From assembly GCF_000718135.1 (NCBI RefSeq), contig NZ_JOEM01000010.1, positions 155,101 through 219,100 on the forward strand: 64,000 bases of DNA, in the 5' to 3' direction. The position numbers and the translations under genes were made by a program. The stretch is from Streptomyces cyaneofuscatus. GTDB taxonomy: Bacteria > Actinomycetota > Actinomycetes > Streptomycetales > Streptomycetaceae. Below, in pieces: positions 33,555 through 42,104 of the stretch. The notes under the pieces were generated by a model that was not told the DNA's origin, made no database searches, and saw only the letters and a list, made by a program, of their open reading frames with translations. Every line of letters begins with the position of its first letter. Positions within the stretch are counted from its first letter, which is position 1.

Positions 33555-36500
33555 TCAGCGGCCCGGCGGCCGGGTGGCGCGCTCCAGCTCGATCAGGGCC
33601 GAGCGGTAGGGGTGTCCGGTGGCCCGCTCCATACCGATCTCACACATGCGGTTGGCCGACAGATAGGCGTCATACGTACGGGAGTTGACCTCGGCCGCCT
33701 CCTTCTCCGTGGCCGTATCGGTCAACTCCTTGTGCAGCATGCCCCGGTCGCCCGCGAACGCGCAGCATCCGGCGTCGTCCGGCACGGTCACCTCGTCGGC
33801 GAAGGCCTCGGCCAGCACCCGCAACTGCTCGGTGTCGCCCAAATGTTCCATGGAGCACGTCGGATGGACGACGGCCGATCCGGTCCTCGCGGAAACCGTC
33901 AGCTCCGGCAGCAGCTCGTCGGCCGCCCACACCAGCGAGTCCACGACGGTGAGTTCGCGGTGCAGGGCCCGGTTGTCCTCGGTGAGGTAGGGCACGACCT
34001 CCTCGGCGATGCCGAGCGTGCAGGACGACGCGTCGACGACCAGCGGCAGGGCCCCGCCCGCCGTCCAGCCCCAGGCCGCCTCGACGATGCGGTTCGCCAT
34101 GATCCTGTTGCCCGCGTCGTACCCCTTGGAGTGCCAGATCGTCGCGCAGCACGTCCCCGCCACGTCCTCGGGGATCCACACCGGCTTCCCGGCCCGTTCG
34201 GAGACGGCCACCACGGCCTCGGCCAGAGAGGTGCCGGCCGGGCTCTCCGGTCCTGCGAAGATGCGGTTGACGCAGGCCGGGTAGTACACCGCGCTCGCCC
34301 CCACCCGTGCGGTACGGGGCAGCTCCCGGGCGGCGGCCCCGGGGAGCTGAGGCAGCCACTCCGGTACGAGATCGGGGCGTACGGCCCTGCGGGCGAGCCG
34401 TGTCACCGACTCCAGCAGCCGGTCCCCGCCCCGCTCCCCGATGGCGTTGCCCGCCGCCACGGCGAGCCGCGCCGAGGCCTCCACCACCCGGAAGTTCTTC
34501 ACGGTGAGCGCGGCGATCCGCTCCTCGCGCGGGGTGTGCCGCAGGTGCCGGAACCCCTTCATCATCGCCCCGGTGTCGATGCCGACCGGGCAGGCGAGCT
34601 TGCAGGTGGAGTCCCCGGCGCAGGTGTCCACCGCGTCGTACCCGTAGGCGTCGAGGAGTCCGGCCTCCACCGGGGAGCCGTCCGTCTGGCGCATCATCTC
34701 GCGGCGCAGCACGATGCGCTGGCGCGGAGTGGTCGTCAGATCCTCGCTGGGGCAGGTGGGTTCGCAGAAGCCGCACTCGATGCACGGGTCGGCGACCGCC
34801 TCCACCTTCGGAATGGTCTTCAGCCCGCGCAGATGGGCCCGCGGATCCCGGTCGAGGACGATGCGCGGAGCGAGCACCCCCTCGGGGTCGATGACCTGCT
34901 TCGTCCGCCACATCAGCTCGGTCGCCCGAGGACCCCACTCGCGCTCCAGGAAGGGCGCGATGTTGCGGCCGGTGGCGTGTTCGGCCTTGAGGGACCCGTC
35001 GAAACGGTCCACGACCAGCGCGCAGAACTCCTGCATGAACGCGTCGTACCGCTCGACGTCATCGGGGCGCGCCGCGTCGAAGGCGAGCAGGAAGTGCAGG
35101 TTGCCGTGGGCCGCGTGACCGGCCACGGCCGCGTCGAAGCCATGGCGGGACTGGAGCTCAAGCAGCGCCTCGCAGGCATCGGCCAGCCGGTCCGGCGGGA
35201 CGGCGAAGTCCTCGGTGATCAGCGTCGTACCCGAGGGGCGGGAGCCGCCGACCGCCGTCACGAACGCCTTGCGGGCCTTCCAGTACCCGGCGATCGTCCC
35301 CGCGTCCCGGGTGAACGTGTTGGTGACGGAAGCGGCCGGAACCACCAGGTCCAGTCCCCGCATCACCTCGGCGGCGGCCTCCTCGAACGCCTCCTGACCG
35401 GCCTCGTCCGGGGCGCGGAACTCGACCAGCAGCGCGGCCGTCTCCCGGGGCAGCGCCGCCCAGTCCGCCGGAACGCCCTGCACACTCACCGAGGCCCGCA
35501 GGGTGTTGCCGTCCATCAGCTCCACCGCGATGGCCCCGGCCTCGTTGAACCGGGGGACGGCGGCAGCGGCGGCGGTGAGGGAGGGGAAGAAGAGCAGGGC
35601 GCTGGTGATGCGCCGGTCCAGCGGCAGGGTGTCGAAGACGGTCTCGGAGATGAAGCCGAACGTCCCCTCGGAGCCGACCATGAGACCGCGCAGGATCTGC
35701 ACCGGGGTCGAGCCGTCGAGGAAGGCGTCGAGGCGGTAGCCGTTGGTGTTCTTGATCGCGTACTTGGTACGGATGCGGGCCGTCAGCTCCTCGTCCGCCT
35801 CGATCTCCGCCTTGAGCTCCAGCAGCCCGGCGCACAGCTGCGGCTCCGCGTGGGCCAGCGCCTCGTCGGCGGCGGGGTCGGCGGTGTCGACGACGGTGCC
35901 GCTCGGCAGGACGAAGGTGAGGGAGGTGAGCGTGCGGTAGGAGTTGCGGGTGGTGCCCGCCGTCATGCCCGAGGCGTTGTTGGCGACGACCCCGCCGACG
36001 GTGCAGGCGATGGCGCTCGCAGGGTCGGGGCCCAGCAGCCTGCCGTACCGGGCGAGCGTGGCGTTGGCCCGCAGGACGGTGGTGCCGGGCCGGATGCGGG
36101 CCCGCGCCCCGTCGTCCAGCACCTCGACCCCCGTCCAGTGACGGCGTACGTCGACGAGGATGTCCTCGCCCTGCGCCTGGCCGTTGAGGCTGGTGCCCGC
36201 CGCCCGGAAGACGACCTCGCGGCCCTTGCCGTGGGCGTACGACAGGATCGCGGAGACGTCGTCGAGATCCTCGGGGACCAGCACGACCCGGGGGAGGAAG
36301 CGGTACGGGCTGGCGTCGGAGGCGTACCGCACGAGGTCGGAGATCTTCCAGAGCACCTTGTCCGCGCCGAGCAGGGCGGTCAGCTCGGAGCGCAGGGGCT
36401 CCGGGGTCCCGGCCGCGCTCCCGTCGGTGACCCGGTCGGGGGCGGGTGTGCGTGCCGTACCGGGGCGGAGGGCTTCCGGGTCGGGCTCCAGCAGCGGCAT
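33555..36500 (-). CDS. FAD-binding and FeS-binding D-2-hydroxyacid dehydrogenase (GlcD-GlcF fusion type)
   Basis: 981-residue membrane-associated dehydrogenase of the D-lactate/D-2-hydroxyglutarate type. The N-terminal PCMH FAD domain (~residues 55-280) includes FRAAGTSLNGQAQG and VGGVVANNASGM. A C-terminal oxidase domain follows, then two 4Fe-4S motifs (CIECGFCEPTCPSEDL ~580-595; CAGDSTCKLACPVG ~640) and two CCG-type domains (GTCCATIWHSKGY, GCCAFAGDRGM). The electron acceptor is probably the quinone pool. Substrate is not decided by sequence. It is the second gene of an operon with the MarR gene, 12 bases apart. Confidence 0.88.
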   Translation of the reverse strand: MPLLEPDPEALRPGTARTPAPDRVTDGSAAGTPEPLRSELTALLGADKVLWKISDLVRYASDASPYRFLPRVVLVPEDLDDVSAILSYAHGKGREVVFRAAGTSLNGQAQGEDILVDVRRHWTGVEVLDDGARARIRPGTTVLRANATLARYGRLLGPDPASAIACTVGGVVANNASGMTAGTTRNSYRTLTSLTFVLPSGTVVDTADPAADEALAHAEPQLCAGLLELKAEIEADEELTARIRTKYAIKNTNGYRLDAFLDGSTPVQILRGLMVGSEGTFGFISETVFDTLPLDRRITSALLFFPSLTAAAAAVPRFNEAGAIAVELMDGNTLRASVSVQGVPADWAALPRETAALLVEFRAPDEAGQEAFEEAAAEVMRGLDLVVPAASVTNTFTRDAGTIAGYWKARKAFVTAVGGSRPSGTTLITEDFAVPPDRLADACEALLELQSRHGFDAAVAGHAAHGNLHFLLAFDAARPDDVERYDAFMQEFCALVVDRFDGSLKAEHATGRNIAPFLEREWGPRATELMWRTKQVIDPEGVLAPRIVLDRDPRAHLRGLKTIPKVEAVADPCIECGFCEPTCPSEDLTTTPRQRIVLRREMMRQTDGSPVEAGLLDAYGYDAVDTCAGDSTCKLACPVGIDTGAMMKGFRHLRHTPREERIAALTVKNFRVVEASARLAVAAGNAIGERGGDRLLESVTRLARRAVRPDLVPEWLPQLPGAAARELPRTARVGASAVYYPACVNRIFAGPESPAGTSLAEAVVAVSERAGKPVWIPEDVAGTCCATIWHSKGYDAGNRIMANRIVEAAWGWTAGGALPLVVDASSCTLGIAEEVVPYLTEDNRALHRELTVVDSLVWAADELLPELTVSARTGSAVVHPTCSMEHLGDTEQLRVLAEAFADEVTVPDDAGCCAFAGDRGMLHKELTDTATEKEAAEVNSRTYDAYLSANRMCEIGMERATGHPYRSALIELERATRPPGR

Positions 36501-36512
36501 GTCGGCGTCCTC

Positions 36513-37040
36513 TCAGCAGCGGCGCTCCGGCATCCCGTCGACCAGAGCGGAGAGCAGCTCACCCAGCACCTCGCGCTGGCCGGCGGTCAGTGGAGCCAGG
36601 ATCTCCTCCGCGGCCGCCCGGCGCGCGTTGCGCAGGGAGCGCAGCGTGGCGCGCCCCTCGTCGGTGATCTCGATGCGGACCACCCGGCGGCTGTCCGGGT
36701 CCGGGGCGCGGCGGACCCGCCCGCTCGCCTCCAGGGCGTCGACCAGCGTCGTCACGGCGCGCGGGACGACATCCAGGCGTTGGGCGAGATCGGCCATCCG
36801 GGGGGCCGCGTCGTAACTCGCGACGGTCCGCAGCAGCCGGAACTGGGCCGGGGTGATGCCGATCGGCTCCAGCTGACGGCTCTGGATGCGGTGCAGCCGG
36901 CGGGTCAGCCGCAGCAGTTGCTCGGCGAGCACGCCGTCGGAGTCGCGGTCATGATCCCGGTCCCGGTGATGGTCGGGGGAGCGCTGGGCGGCGGCTGCCG
37001 CATCCGTGGCATCGGCGTCGGAGGAATCTGAGGCGTCCAT
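36513..37040 (-). CDS. MarR family transcriptional regulator
   Basis: 175-residue winged-helix regulator with helix-turn-helix APRMADLAQRLDVVPRAVTT (~residues 80-99) and wing DSRRVVRIEITDEG. The N-terminal 30 residues are Asp/Ala/His-rich and probably disordered. It is divergent from an ABC exporter, with a perfect TCATTGT/ACAATGA inverted repeat between them, so it most likely represses both. This MarR-ABC-exporter arrangement is common for drug- or lipid-responsive efflux. Confidence 0.9.
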   Translation of the reverse strand: MDASDSSDADATDAAAAAQRSPDHHRDRDHDRDSDGVLAEQLLRLTRRLHRIQSRQLEPIGITPAQFRLLRTVASYDAAPRMADLAQRLDVVPRAVTTLVDALEASGRVRRAPDPDSRRVVRIEITDEGRATLRSLRNARRAAAEEILAPLTAGQREVLGELLSALVDGMPERRC

Positions 37041-37064
37041 ACGGGAACAATATCAGGACCCCGT

Positions 37065-37089
37065 TCATTGTGAGTATAGGTAACAATGA
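37065..37089. promoter_or_regulatory. Likely MarR operator
   Basis: TCATTGT (37065-37071) and ACAATGA (37083-37089) are perfect inverted half-sites with an 11-base spacer, in the 106-bp region between the MarR and ABC exporter genes. A/T-rich spacing is notable in this GC-rich genome. Confidence 0.65.
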
Positions 37090-37146
37090 GCTAAGCTCTG
37101 AACGCCGGACACGTCCGGCCGTTCCTCACGCCCCACGAAGGAGCCC

Positions 37147-38982
37147 ATGAAACCCGACGCACTCACGTGGACGCCCCCTCCCGATGCCCGCGCCGCCTCC
37201 GGCCGGCCGCCCGGCGAGGTGCGCCGCATCCTCCGCCTCTTCCATCCCTACCGCGGCCGGCTCGCCGTGGTCGGCCTGCTGGTCGGCGCCTCCTCCCTGG
37301 TGTCGGTCGCCTCCCCGTTCCTGCTGCGCGAGATCCTGGACACCGCGATCCCCCAGGGACGTACCGGACTGCTGACCCTGCTCGCCCTCGGCATGATCCT
37401 CACCGCCGTGATGAACAGCGTCTTCGGCGTTCTGCAGACCTTGATCTCGACGACCGTCGGCCAGCGCGTCATGCACGACCTGCGCACCGCCGTGTACACC
37501 CAGCTCCAGCGGATGCCGCTCGCCTTCTTCACCCGGACCCGCACGGGCGAGGTCCAGTCCCGCATCGCCAACGACATCGGCGGCATGCAGGCGACGGTCA
37601 CCTCCACCGCCACCTCGCTCGTCTCCAACCTCACGGCCGTCATCGCCACCGTCGTCGCCATGCTCGCGCTCGACTGGCGCCTCACCGTCGTCTCGCTGCT
37701 CCTGCTGCCGGTGTTCGTCGCGATCAGCCGCCGCGTCGGCCGGGAGCGGAAGAGGATCACCACCCAGCGCCAGAAGCAGATGGCCGCCATGGCCGCCACG
37801 GTGACCGAGTCCCTCTCGGTCAGCGGCATCCTCCTCGGCCGCACGATGGGCCGCTCCGACTCCCTCACCCAGGGGTTCACCGAGGAGTCCGAGCGCCTGG
37901 TCGACCTGGAAGTGCGCTCCAGCATGGCGGGCCGCTGGCGGATGTCCGTCATCGGCATCGTGATGGCCGCCATGCCCGCCGTCATCTACTGGGTGGCCGG
38001 CCTCATCATCCAGCCCGGGGGCACCGCCGTCTCCATCGGCACACTCGTCGCCTTTGTCACCCTCCAGCAGGGCCTCTTCCGCCCGGCGGTCAGCCTGCTC
38101 TCCACCGGCGTGCAGATGCAGACCTCCCTCGCCCTCTTCCAGCGGATCTTCGAGTACCTCGACCTCACGGTGGACATCACCGAGCCGGAGAAGCCCGTCC
38201 GGCTGGAGAAGATCCGCGGCGAGATCGCCTTCGAGAACGTCGACTTCAGCTACGACGCCGACGGTGCCCCCACGCTGAGCGCCATCGACGTGACCGTCCC
38301 CGCGGGCACCAGCCTGGCGGTCGTCGGCTCCACCGGCTCCGGCAAGTCCACGCTCAGCTATCTCGTGCCCCGGCTCTACGACGTCACCGGCGGCCGGGTC
38401 ACGCTCGACGGGACCGACGTCCGCGACCTGGACTTCGACACCCTGGCCCGGGCGGTCGGCGTGGTCTCCCAGGAGACCTACCTCTTCCATGCCTCCGTCG
38501 CCGACAACCTGCGCTTCGCCAAGCCGGAGGCCACCGACGAGGAGATCGAGGCCGCGGCCCGCGCCGCGCAGATCCACGATCACATCGCCTCCCTGCCCGA
38601 CGGGTACGACACCCTCGTCGGCGAGCGCGGCTACCGCTTCTCGGGCGGCGAGAAGCAGCGCCTGGCCATCGCCCGCACCATCCTCCGCGACCCGCCGGTG
38701 CTGATCCTCGACGAGGCGACCAGCGCCCTCGACACCCGTACGGAACACGCCGTGCAGGAAGCGATCGACGCACTCTCCGCCGGCCGCACCACCCTCACCA
38801 TCGCGCACCGCCTCTCCACCGTCCGCGACGCGGACCAGATCGTCGTCCTGGACGGCGGCCGCATAGCCGAGCGCGGTACGCACGAGGAGCTGCTCGACCG
38901 GGACGGCCGGTACGCCGCCCTGATCCGCCGCGACTCCCACCCGGTCCCGGTCCCGGCCCCGGCCCCGGTCCCGGCTCCCTGA
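37147..38982 (+). CDS. ABC exporter, full half-transporter (membrane domain + ATPase)
   Basis: 611-residue type I exporter half, presumably a homodimer. Membrane domain ~45-330. The NBD shows Walker A VGSTGSGKSTLS, Q-loop VSQETYLF, signature FSGGEKQRLAIARTI, Walker B VLILDEATSALD and H-loop IAHRLSTV, so all ATP-site elements are intact. The tail is a Pro-Val/Pro-Ala repeat coming from CCGGTC/CCGGCC hexamers. GAAGGAG precedes the ATG. The divergent MarR regulator and operator suggest inducible efflux; the substrate is unknown. Confidence 0.92.
   Translation: MKPDALTWTPPPDARAASGRPPGEVRRILRLFHPYRGRLAVVGLLVGASSLVSVASPFLLREILDTAIPQGRTGLLTLLALGMILTAVMNSVFGVLQTLISTTVGQRVMHDLRTAVYTQLQRMPLAFFTRTRTGEVQSRIANDIGGMQATVTSTATSLVSNLTAVIATVVAMLALDWRLTVVSLLLLPVFVAISRRVGRERKRITTQRQKQMAAMAATVTESLSVSGILLGRTMGRSDSLTQGFTEESERLVDLEVRSSMAGRWRMSVIGIVMAAMPAVIYWVAGLIIQPGGTAVSIGTLVAFVTLQQGLFRPAVSLLSTGVQMQTSLALFQRIFEYLDLTVDITEPEKPVRLEKIRGEIAFENVDFSYDADGAPTLSAIDVTVPAGTSLAVVGSTGSGKSTLSYLVPRLYDVTGGRVTLDGTDVRDLDFDTLARAVGVVSQETYLFHASVADNLRFAKPEATDEEIEAAARAAQIHDHIASLPDGYDTLVGERGYRFSGGEKQRLAIARTILRDPPVLILDEATSALDTRTEHAVQEAIDALSAGRTTLTIAHRLSTVRDADQIVVLDGGRIAERGTHEELLDRDGRYAALIRRDSHPVPVPAPAPVPAP
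38941..38979 (+). repeat. Hexamer repeat CCGGTC/CCGGCC encoding a Pro-rich tail
   Basis: Tandem six-base units at the 3' end of the ABC exporter gene encode alternating Pro-Val and Pro-Ala. It is a likely slippage product that lengthens the C-terminal tail. Confidence 0.6.
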
Positions 38983-39050
38983 CCGCGCACCGCGTGCGGC
39001 CGGGACCCCGGCACCGCCCGCACACGGCCCGTACGGCATGATCGCCGCGC

Positions 39051-39662
39051 ATGAGAGCTCTCCTCGGGGTCGAACTCCCCGGCTACCGGCCCGTCGACAC
39101 CGACGCCTGGCTGAACGACCACGGCGATGTGCTGTCGCTGCACTTCTTCGACCTGGTGCCGGATCTGCCGGCCGCCCTGGACGACGGCCCGGCCCTGCGC
39201 CACGGTCTGACGCACTTCACGGCGCGAGCGGGCGGCGGCCTCATCGAGGCGTCGGTGAAGCGGCTCGGCGAGCTGCCCGCCCTGCGCCAGATACTCAAAC
39301 TGCCGCTCCCCGGGCAGCCCAGCGGCCAGGCGTTCATCGGCAGCTTCACCGTGCCGCGCGCCACGTGCAGCACCGTGGTGAAGATCCAGGCGGCCGAGCG
39401 CGGCATGACCGGCATGCGGGAGGCCGTGGTGATGGCCAAGCTCGGCCCCGAGAGCTACTTCCGGCCGCATCCGTACGCCCCCGAGGTCCAGGGCGGGCTG
39501 CCCTTCCACGCGGCGGACCACGCCCAGTGGGACGCGGAGTTCCCGGACCACCCGCTCACCCGGGTCCGCCGGACGCTCGACGTGCTCGCGGAGGCGGTGA
39601 CGGTCGACCCCGCCTTCACGGCACTGCCGCCCTTCGCCGGACCGGGCGCGGCCCGGGCCTGA
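39051..39662 (+). CDS. Conserved hypothetical protein, about 203 residues
   Basis: Unrecognised globular protein. It is Pro/Leu-rich with no signal peptide or membrane helix. Segments such as SLHFFDLVPDLPAAL and AFIGSFTVPRATCSTVVKIQ, and the ending LAEAVTVDPAFTALPPFAG, look like a soluble alpha/beta enzyme or binding protein. It begins 68 bases after the ABC exporter gene in the same direction, so it could be in that operon. No function is claimed. Confidence 0.7.
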   Translation: MRALLGVELPGYRPVDTDAWLNDHGDVLSLHFFDLVPDLPAALDDGPALRHGLTHFTARAGGGLIEASVKRLGELPALRQILKLPLPGQPSGQAFIGSFTVPRATCSTVVKIQAAERGMTGMREAVVMAKLGPESYFRPHPYAPEVQGGLPFHAADHAQWDAEFPDHPLTRVRRTLDVLAEAVTVDPAFTALPPFAGPGAARA

Positions 39663-39706
39663 CGCCGTACGCGGGCGGTACGGCGCTCCCGCTCCGTACA
39701 CGCGGC

Positions 39707-39744
39707 GGCGCCGCCGCTCCCGTGGGACGGGGAGCGACGGCGCC
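39707..39744 (-). terminator. Strong terminator of the 19-codon peptide gene
   Basis: 15-bp arms GGCGCCGCCGCTCCC and GGGAGCGACGGCGCC with an 8-base loop. The single non-Watson-Crick position becomes a G-U pair only when transcribed from the minus strand, matching the small gene just upstream of it. Confidence 0.8.
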
Positions 39745-39758
39745 GGGCGGAGCGATGG

Positions 39759-39818
39759 TCAGACGAGCCAACCCACGAAGTGGACGATGCCGGCCAGCAG
39801 GTTGGTCAGGAAGTTCAT
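39759..39818 (-). CDS. 19-residue hydrophobic peptide gene
   Basis: The frame encodes MNFLTNLLAGIVHFVGWLV, one predicted amphipathic or membrane helix with no strongly charged residue. AAGGAG lies 9 bases before the ATG, and a strong minus-strand terminator sits 14 bases after the stop, so it looks like a complete free-standing transcription unit. Upstream (39883-39899) is an imperfect inverted repeat GACTGC-n5-GCAATC. Toxin-like or signalling peptides have this look, but the function is unknown. Confidence 0.6.
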   Translation of the reverse strand: MNFLTNLLAGIVHFVGWLV

Positions 39819-40072
39819 CTGGTCTTTCTCCTTGTGCGTGATGCATGTGTGGGACGTGCGCGGTAGCGGTCTGCAGCCCGTTGACTGCGCTCTGCAATCA
39901 TCACGTCCGGCGGAGGAGATCAGCAACGAATCCCCATACGATCACGCGTTCCAGCGAACACCCGATCCCTTGTTCGTGTGTTCTGGTCGTGCGGTACGGC
40001 GTTCGTGTCGCCGGAGCCGACGCCGCCGCCGGGCTACCGGCCCGGGGGAGCGGACCGGGTTAACGTGCCCGC

Positions 40073-40930
40073 ATGGTGAACGAGTCCCCGGACGCCCGTC
40101 CCCGTCGCAGACTCCGCCCGACCCGCCGCGGAAAGATCGTCCTGGTCGTCGCCGCGCTGCTCGTCGTGTCGGCCGCCGTACTGATCCCGCTCTCCTTGTT
40201 CGGATCGGACGAGCAGAAGGAGAAGAAGGAGCGCCCGCAGAGCACGCTGGTGATCCCGGAGGGCTGGCGCGCCTCGCAGGTGTACACCGCCGTCGACCGG
40301 GCGCTCGGCCTGAAGTCCGGCACCACGCAGAAGACCGCGGGGACGGTCGATCTGGAGCTGCCGGACCAGGCCGAGGGCAACCCCGAGGGGTACCTCTTCC
40401 CGGCCACCTATCCGATCGACTCGGCGACCAAGCCCGCCGGCCTGCTGCGCTACATGGCGGACACCGCCCGCAAACGGTTCGGGGCGGACCACATCACCGC
40501 CGGGGCGCAGCGCAACAACGTCACGGTCTACGAGACCGCCACGATCGCCAGCATCGTCCAGGCCGAGGCGGACACCGCCTCCGACATGGGCAAGGTCGCC
40601 CGGGTCGTCTACAACCGGCTGCTCAAGGACATGCCGTTGCAGATGGACTCCACCATCAACTACGCCCTCAAGCGCTCCACCCTGGACACCACGACCACCG
40701 ACACCCAGCTGGACAGCCCGTACAACAGCTACGTACGCAAGGGCCTGCCGCCGACGCCCATCGGCAACCCGGGGGAGGAGGCGCTGCGCGCGGCGATCAG
40801 CCCGACGCCCGGTCCCTGGCTGTACTTCGTCACGGTCGCGCCCGGGGACACCCGGTTCACCGACAGCTACGACGAACAGCAAAAAAATGTCGAGGAGTTC
40901 AACAGCAACCGCCGCGCGGCAACGGGCTGA
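40073..40930 (+). CDS. mltG: Endolytic transglycosylase MltG (YceG-like)
   Basis: 285-residue single-pass membrane protein that cleaves nascent glycan chains. An Arg-rich cytoplasmic N-terminus precedes one helix (~23-43, IVLVVAALLVVSAAVLIPL). A LysM-like/YceG fold follows, with EGYLFPATYPI, MPLQMDSTINYA and PPTPIGNPG. The motif usually written ASIVE-x-E here reads ASIVQAEAD (~residue 163), so the first Glu is Gln. It is short compared with the core MltG of streptomycetes (from memory) and may be a paralogue. Confidence 0.85.
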   Translation: MVNESPDARPRRRLRPTRRGKIVLVVAALLVVSAAVLIPLSLFGSDEQKEKKERPQSTLVIPEGWRASQVYTAVDRALGLKSGTTQKTAGTVDLELPDQAEGNPEGYLFPATYPIDSATKPAGLLRYMADTARKRFGADHITAGAQRNNVTVYETATIASIVQAEADTASDMGKVARVVYNRLLKDMPLQMDSTINYALKRSTLDTTTTDTQLDSPYNSYVRKGLPPTPIGNPGEEALRAAISPTPGPWLYFVTVAPGDTRFTDSYDEQQKNVEEFNSNRRAATG

Positions 40931-40942
40931 CCGGAGCAGCCG

Positions 40943-42052
40943 TCACAGTGCCGCTGCCGCCTCTCGCGTACGGTCCGGGCCACCGGTCTCCTCCAGCAGC
41001 CTCAGCACCGAGCGTACGGCGGTGCGTCCCGCCCGGTTGGCGCCGATGGTGCTGGCGGACGGCCCGTACCCGACGAGATGGACGCGGCGGTCCCGTACCG
41101 CACGGGTGTTCTCCGCCCGGATGCCGCCGCCCGGCTCGCGCAGCTTCAGCGGCGCCAGGTGGTCCACCGCGGGCCGGAAGCCGGTCGCCCAGAGGATCAC
41201 GTCCGCCTCGACGCTCCGGCCGTCGTCCCAGGCCACCCCGGTCGGGGTGATCCGGTCGAACATCGGCAGCCGGTCCAGCACCCCCTGCTCCCGGGCGCGC
41301 CGCACCGCGTCGGTGACGGGCAGCCCGGTCACGGACACCACGCTCTGCGGCGGCAGCCCGTTGCGGACCCGCTCCTCCACCATCGCCACCGCCGCCCGCC
41401 CCCACTCCTCGGTGAACGGCTCGTCGCGGAAGACCGGCTCCCGCCGGGTCACCCAGAAGGTCTCGGCGGCGTACGGGGCGATCTCCATCAGGTGCTGCGT
41501 ACCGGAGGCGCCGCCCCCGACCACGACGACGCGCCGCCCCGCGAACTCCTCGGGCCCCGGGTAGTTCGCCGTGTGCAACTGCCGCCCCCGGAACGTCTCC
41601 TGCCCGGGGTAGCGCGGCCAGAAGGGCCGGTCCCAGGTGCCGGTCGCGTTGATCAGCGCGCGAGGGGCGTACGTACCCTCGGACGTCTCCACGAGCAGCC
41701 GCCCGCCACTTCCCTCACGTACGGCACTCACCTCGACGGGCCGGTGGACCCGCAGCTCGAAGCGCTCCTCGTACGCCGAGAAGTACGCGCCGATCACCTC
41801 GGACGAGGGCCGGTCGGGGTCGGCGCCGGTCAGCTCCATGCCCGGCAGCGCGTGCATCCCGTGGACCTTGCCGTACGTGAGCGAGGGCCAGCGGAACTGC
41901 CAGGCGCCGCCCGGCCGGGGTGCGTGGTCCAGGACCACGAAATCGCGGTCCGGCTCCAGACCGACGCGGCGCAGGTGGTGGGCGGCGGAGAGCCCCGCCT
42001 GCCCGGCGCCGATCACGACCACGTCCAGCTCGCGCACCCCAGTAATGTTCAC
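40943..42052 (-). CDS. Flavin-containing monooxygenase-like NAD(P)/FAD oxidoreductase
   Basis: 369-residue oxidoreductase. The FAD motif VVVIGAGQAGLSAAHHL (~11-27) and the NADPH motif VVVVGGGASGTQHLME (~165-180) are both present. DHAPRPGGAWQFRW and LWATGFRPAVDHL (C-terminal ATG motif) are typical of FMO/BVMO-like proteins. The GTG start at 42052 has no clear ribosome site. It lies just below the ssu operon terminator on the same strand, perhaps related to sulfur metabolism by read-through, though likely separate. Confidence 0.85.
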   Translation of the reverse strand: MNITGVRELDVVVIGAGQAGLSAAHHLRRVGLEPDRDFVVLDHAPRPGGAWQFRWPSLTYGKVHGMHALPGMELTGADPDRPSSEVIGAYFSAYEERFELRVHRPVEVSAVREGSGGRLLVETSEGTYAPRALINATGTWDRPFWPRYPGQETFRGRQLHTANYPGPEEFAGRRVVVVGGGASGTQHLMEIAPYAAETFWVTRREPVFRDEPFTEEWGRAAVAMVEERVRNGLPPQSVVSVTGLPVTDAVRRAREQGVLDRLPMFDRITPTGVAWDDGRSVEADVILWATGFRPAVDHLAPLKLREPGGGIRAENTRAVRDRRVHLVGYGPSASTIGANRAGRTAVRSVLRLLEETGGPDRTREAAAAL

Positions 42053-42066
42053 GTTTCTACTAACTC

Positions 42067-42099
42067 GTGGGGCGCCCGGGATCTTCCCGGGCGCCCCAC
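42067..42099 (-). terminator. Terminator at the end of the ssu operon
   Basis: Perfect 14-bp arms GTGGGGCGCCCGGG / CCCGGGCGCCCCAC with a 5-base loop, starting 6 bases beyond the ssuD stop. Confidence 0.88.
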
Positions 42100-42104
42100 A
42101 GGGT

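Noticed and set aside
33279..37031. A 1250-codon open frame on the plus strand
   Set aside because: It is antisense to the FAD-FeS dehydrogenase and MarR genes, whose motifs are clear. Long antisense frames are expected in DNA with very high third-position GC.
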